DNA of 14,115 bases from NCBI GenBank assembly GCA_964592635.1, contig CAZQFZ010000067.1, positions 1 to 14,115 of the forward strand. Direction: 5' to 3'. This DNA comes from VMCP01 sp964592635 (lineage in GTDB: Bacteria; Bacteroidota; Bacteroidia; NS11-12g; UBA955). Shown here in pieces: positions 13,367-14,115 of this stretch. The translations under genes and the position numbers were made by a program. Numbering within the stretch: the stretch's first letter is position 1; the number at the start of each line of letters is the position of its first letter. Under the pieces are notes generated by a model. That model worked only from the letters and a program-made list of their open reading frames with translations. It was not told where the DNA came from and made no database searches.

Positions 13367-14115
13367 ATGTTTTTCAACTTTTTATTTCGCATAAGTGGGG
13401 GAATGAATCGCGCAGCGATTCGATTCCCCTTTATGATTTTAATGGGTATTACCATTTCCACTTTGTTGTCTATTCAAATGGAAATGTCGGATGTGTTATC
13501 CCAAAGCACCCGAAAGTTGCTCATGGAAATTACCAGCGTGTTGGGTGTGGGTATTTCCGTGTTTTTTACCGCACATTTGGTGGCTGAAAACAACCGGGAT
13601 TCGGAATCGAATCTTAAAAGAATTCTGCCTTTTATCGCAGGATTTTTGTTGTTAGTCGCATTGTTCATAACCATTCATTTTGATTATACTGGCAACGAAA
13701 TTGAGGAAGAAACGGTTCTTAAAATTTTCATTTTTGCTGTATTTACGCACATGTTGGTGGCGTTTTTTCCAGTAAAGAATCGCCACAATTCCAATGCATT
13801 CTGGCAATACAATAAAGAACTATTCATTCGAATTTTAACCACAGCTTTGTATTGTGGTGTATTGTATTTGGGCCTAGCAGGAGCAATTATGGCTATGGAT
13901 GTTCTTTTCAAGTTGGATATTGATTATGAAATTTATGCTCATTTGTGGTTTTGGATTGCTGTAGCGGGAAGTGTATTGATTTTTGGTGCTGGAATTCGAC
14001 CCGATATTACTCAACTAGATGATGAGCGCGATTCCCCCAAAGGAATCAAATTGTTTGCCGGATATATTTTACTGCCGTTGGTGGTGATTTACATGATCAT
14101 TTTGTATATGTATGG
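13367..14115 (+). CDS. DUF4153-type polytopic membrane protein, 3' end beyond the window
   Basis: An uninterrupted frame of 249 codons runs from the ATG at 13367 to the window edge. At least six hydrophobic segments are visible, at about residues 20-37, 53-71, 84-104, 117-135, 153-178 and 188-208, with another near 228-248. The stretch from residue 143 (NAFWQYNKELFIRILTTALY) through GLAGAIMAMDVLF and an LWFW segment is characteristic of the DUF4153 integral membrane family of Bacteroidota. The family's function is unknown. The gene has its own perfect promoter and follows the M13 peptidase in the same direction. The rest of the protein lies outside the window, so total length and C-terminal features cannot be judged. 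Confidence 0.85.
   Translation, partial: MFFNFLFRISGGMNRAAIRFPFMILMGITISTLLSIQMEMSDVLSQSTRKLLMEITSVLGVGISVFFTAHLVAENNRDSESNLKRILPFIAGFLLLVALFITIHFDYTGNEIEEETVLKIFIFAVFTHMLVAFFPVKNRHNSNAFWQYNKELFIRILTTALYCGVLYLGLAGAIMAMDVLFKLDIDYEIYAHLWFWIAVAGSVLIFGAGIRPDITQLDDERDSPKGIKLFAGYILLPLVVIYMIILYMY

Noticed and set aside
1..14115. CRISPR array, insertion sequence, prophage or rRNA genes
   Set aside because: I saw no regularly spaced repeats, transposase or integrase motifs, terminal inverted repeats or rRNA segments on either strand.

Overview
The window looks like a chromosomal segment from a member of the Bacteroidota, probably Flavobacteriales-like. Three lines of evidence support this. Three promoters match the Bacteroidota housekeeping pattern TTTG-N19-TAnnTTTG exactly. 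Most genes lack Shine-Dalgarno sequences. The gene families are typical of the phylum: a DUF151-UVR protein, a Mur ligase of the Mpl type, a GH3/serine-hydrolase fusion, an ECF sigma factor with a trans-envelope anti-sigma protein, a DUF4153 membrane protein and an M13 peptidase. Base composition is moderately A+T-rich. No stretch of 300 bases or more lacks a gene.

Layout. Positions 29-113 (minus) hold tRNA-Ser(UGA) with a perfect promoter at 125-155. Positions 303-1750 (minus) hold a class IV aminotransferase (TTG start) behind a DUF151/UVR nuclease-like gene. A strong intrinsic terminator at 1770-1802 separates that pair from the etfB-etfA operon (1817-3491, minus). Divergent from etfB is a 442-residue Mpl-type Mur ligase (3572-4900, plus). 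A small A/T-rich HEPN/MNT toxin-antitoxin module follows (4935-5571, plus), with its own perfect promoter. Its toxin gene is split by an in-frame TAA. Convergent with the module, only 5 bases away, is a very large exported GH3 N-acetylhexosaminidase fused to a beta-lactamase-fold serine hydrolase (5577-8855, minus). Divergent from that gene, 9044-11250 (plus) encodes an ECF sigma factor translationally coupled to a predicted dual-membrane-spanning anti-sigma factor. That protein has a short cytoplasmic segment, one inner-membrane helix, a long Asn/Ser-rich linker and a C-terminal outer-membrane beta-barrel. An exported M13 zinc metallopeptidase (11288-13330) and the first 249 codons of a DUF4153-type membrane protein (13367 to the window end) complete the segment.

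How the genes work together. The Mpl-type ligase and the GH3/serine-hydrolase fusion both belong to peptidoglycan turnover and recycling, and they flank the toxin-antitoxin module. EtfA and EtfB form the electron-transfer flavoprotein that moves electrons from acyl-CoA dehydrogenases. The sigma/anti-sigma pair is the most interesting unit. It matches the recently described Dma-type anti-sigma architecture of Bacteroides, in which one polypeptide links the outer membrane to a cytoplasmic sigma factor. The broken HepT gene is the clearest degenerative event. An in-frame 27-codon-offset repeat across the signal-peptidase site of the GH3 fusion is the oddest local structure.
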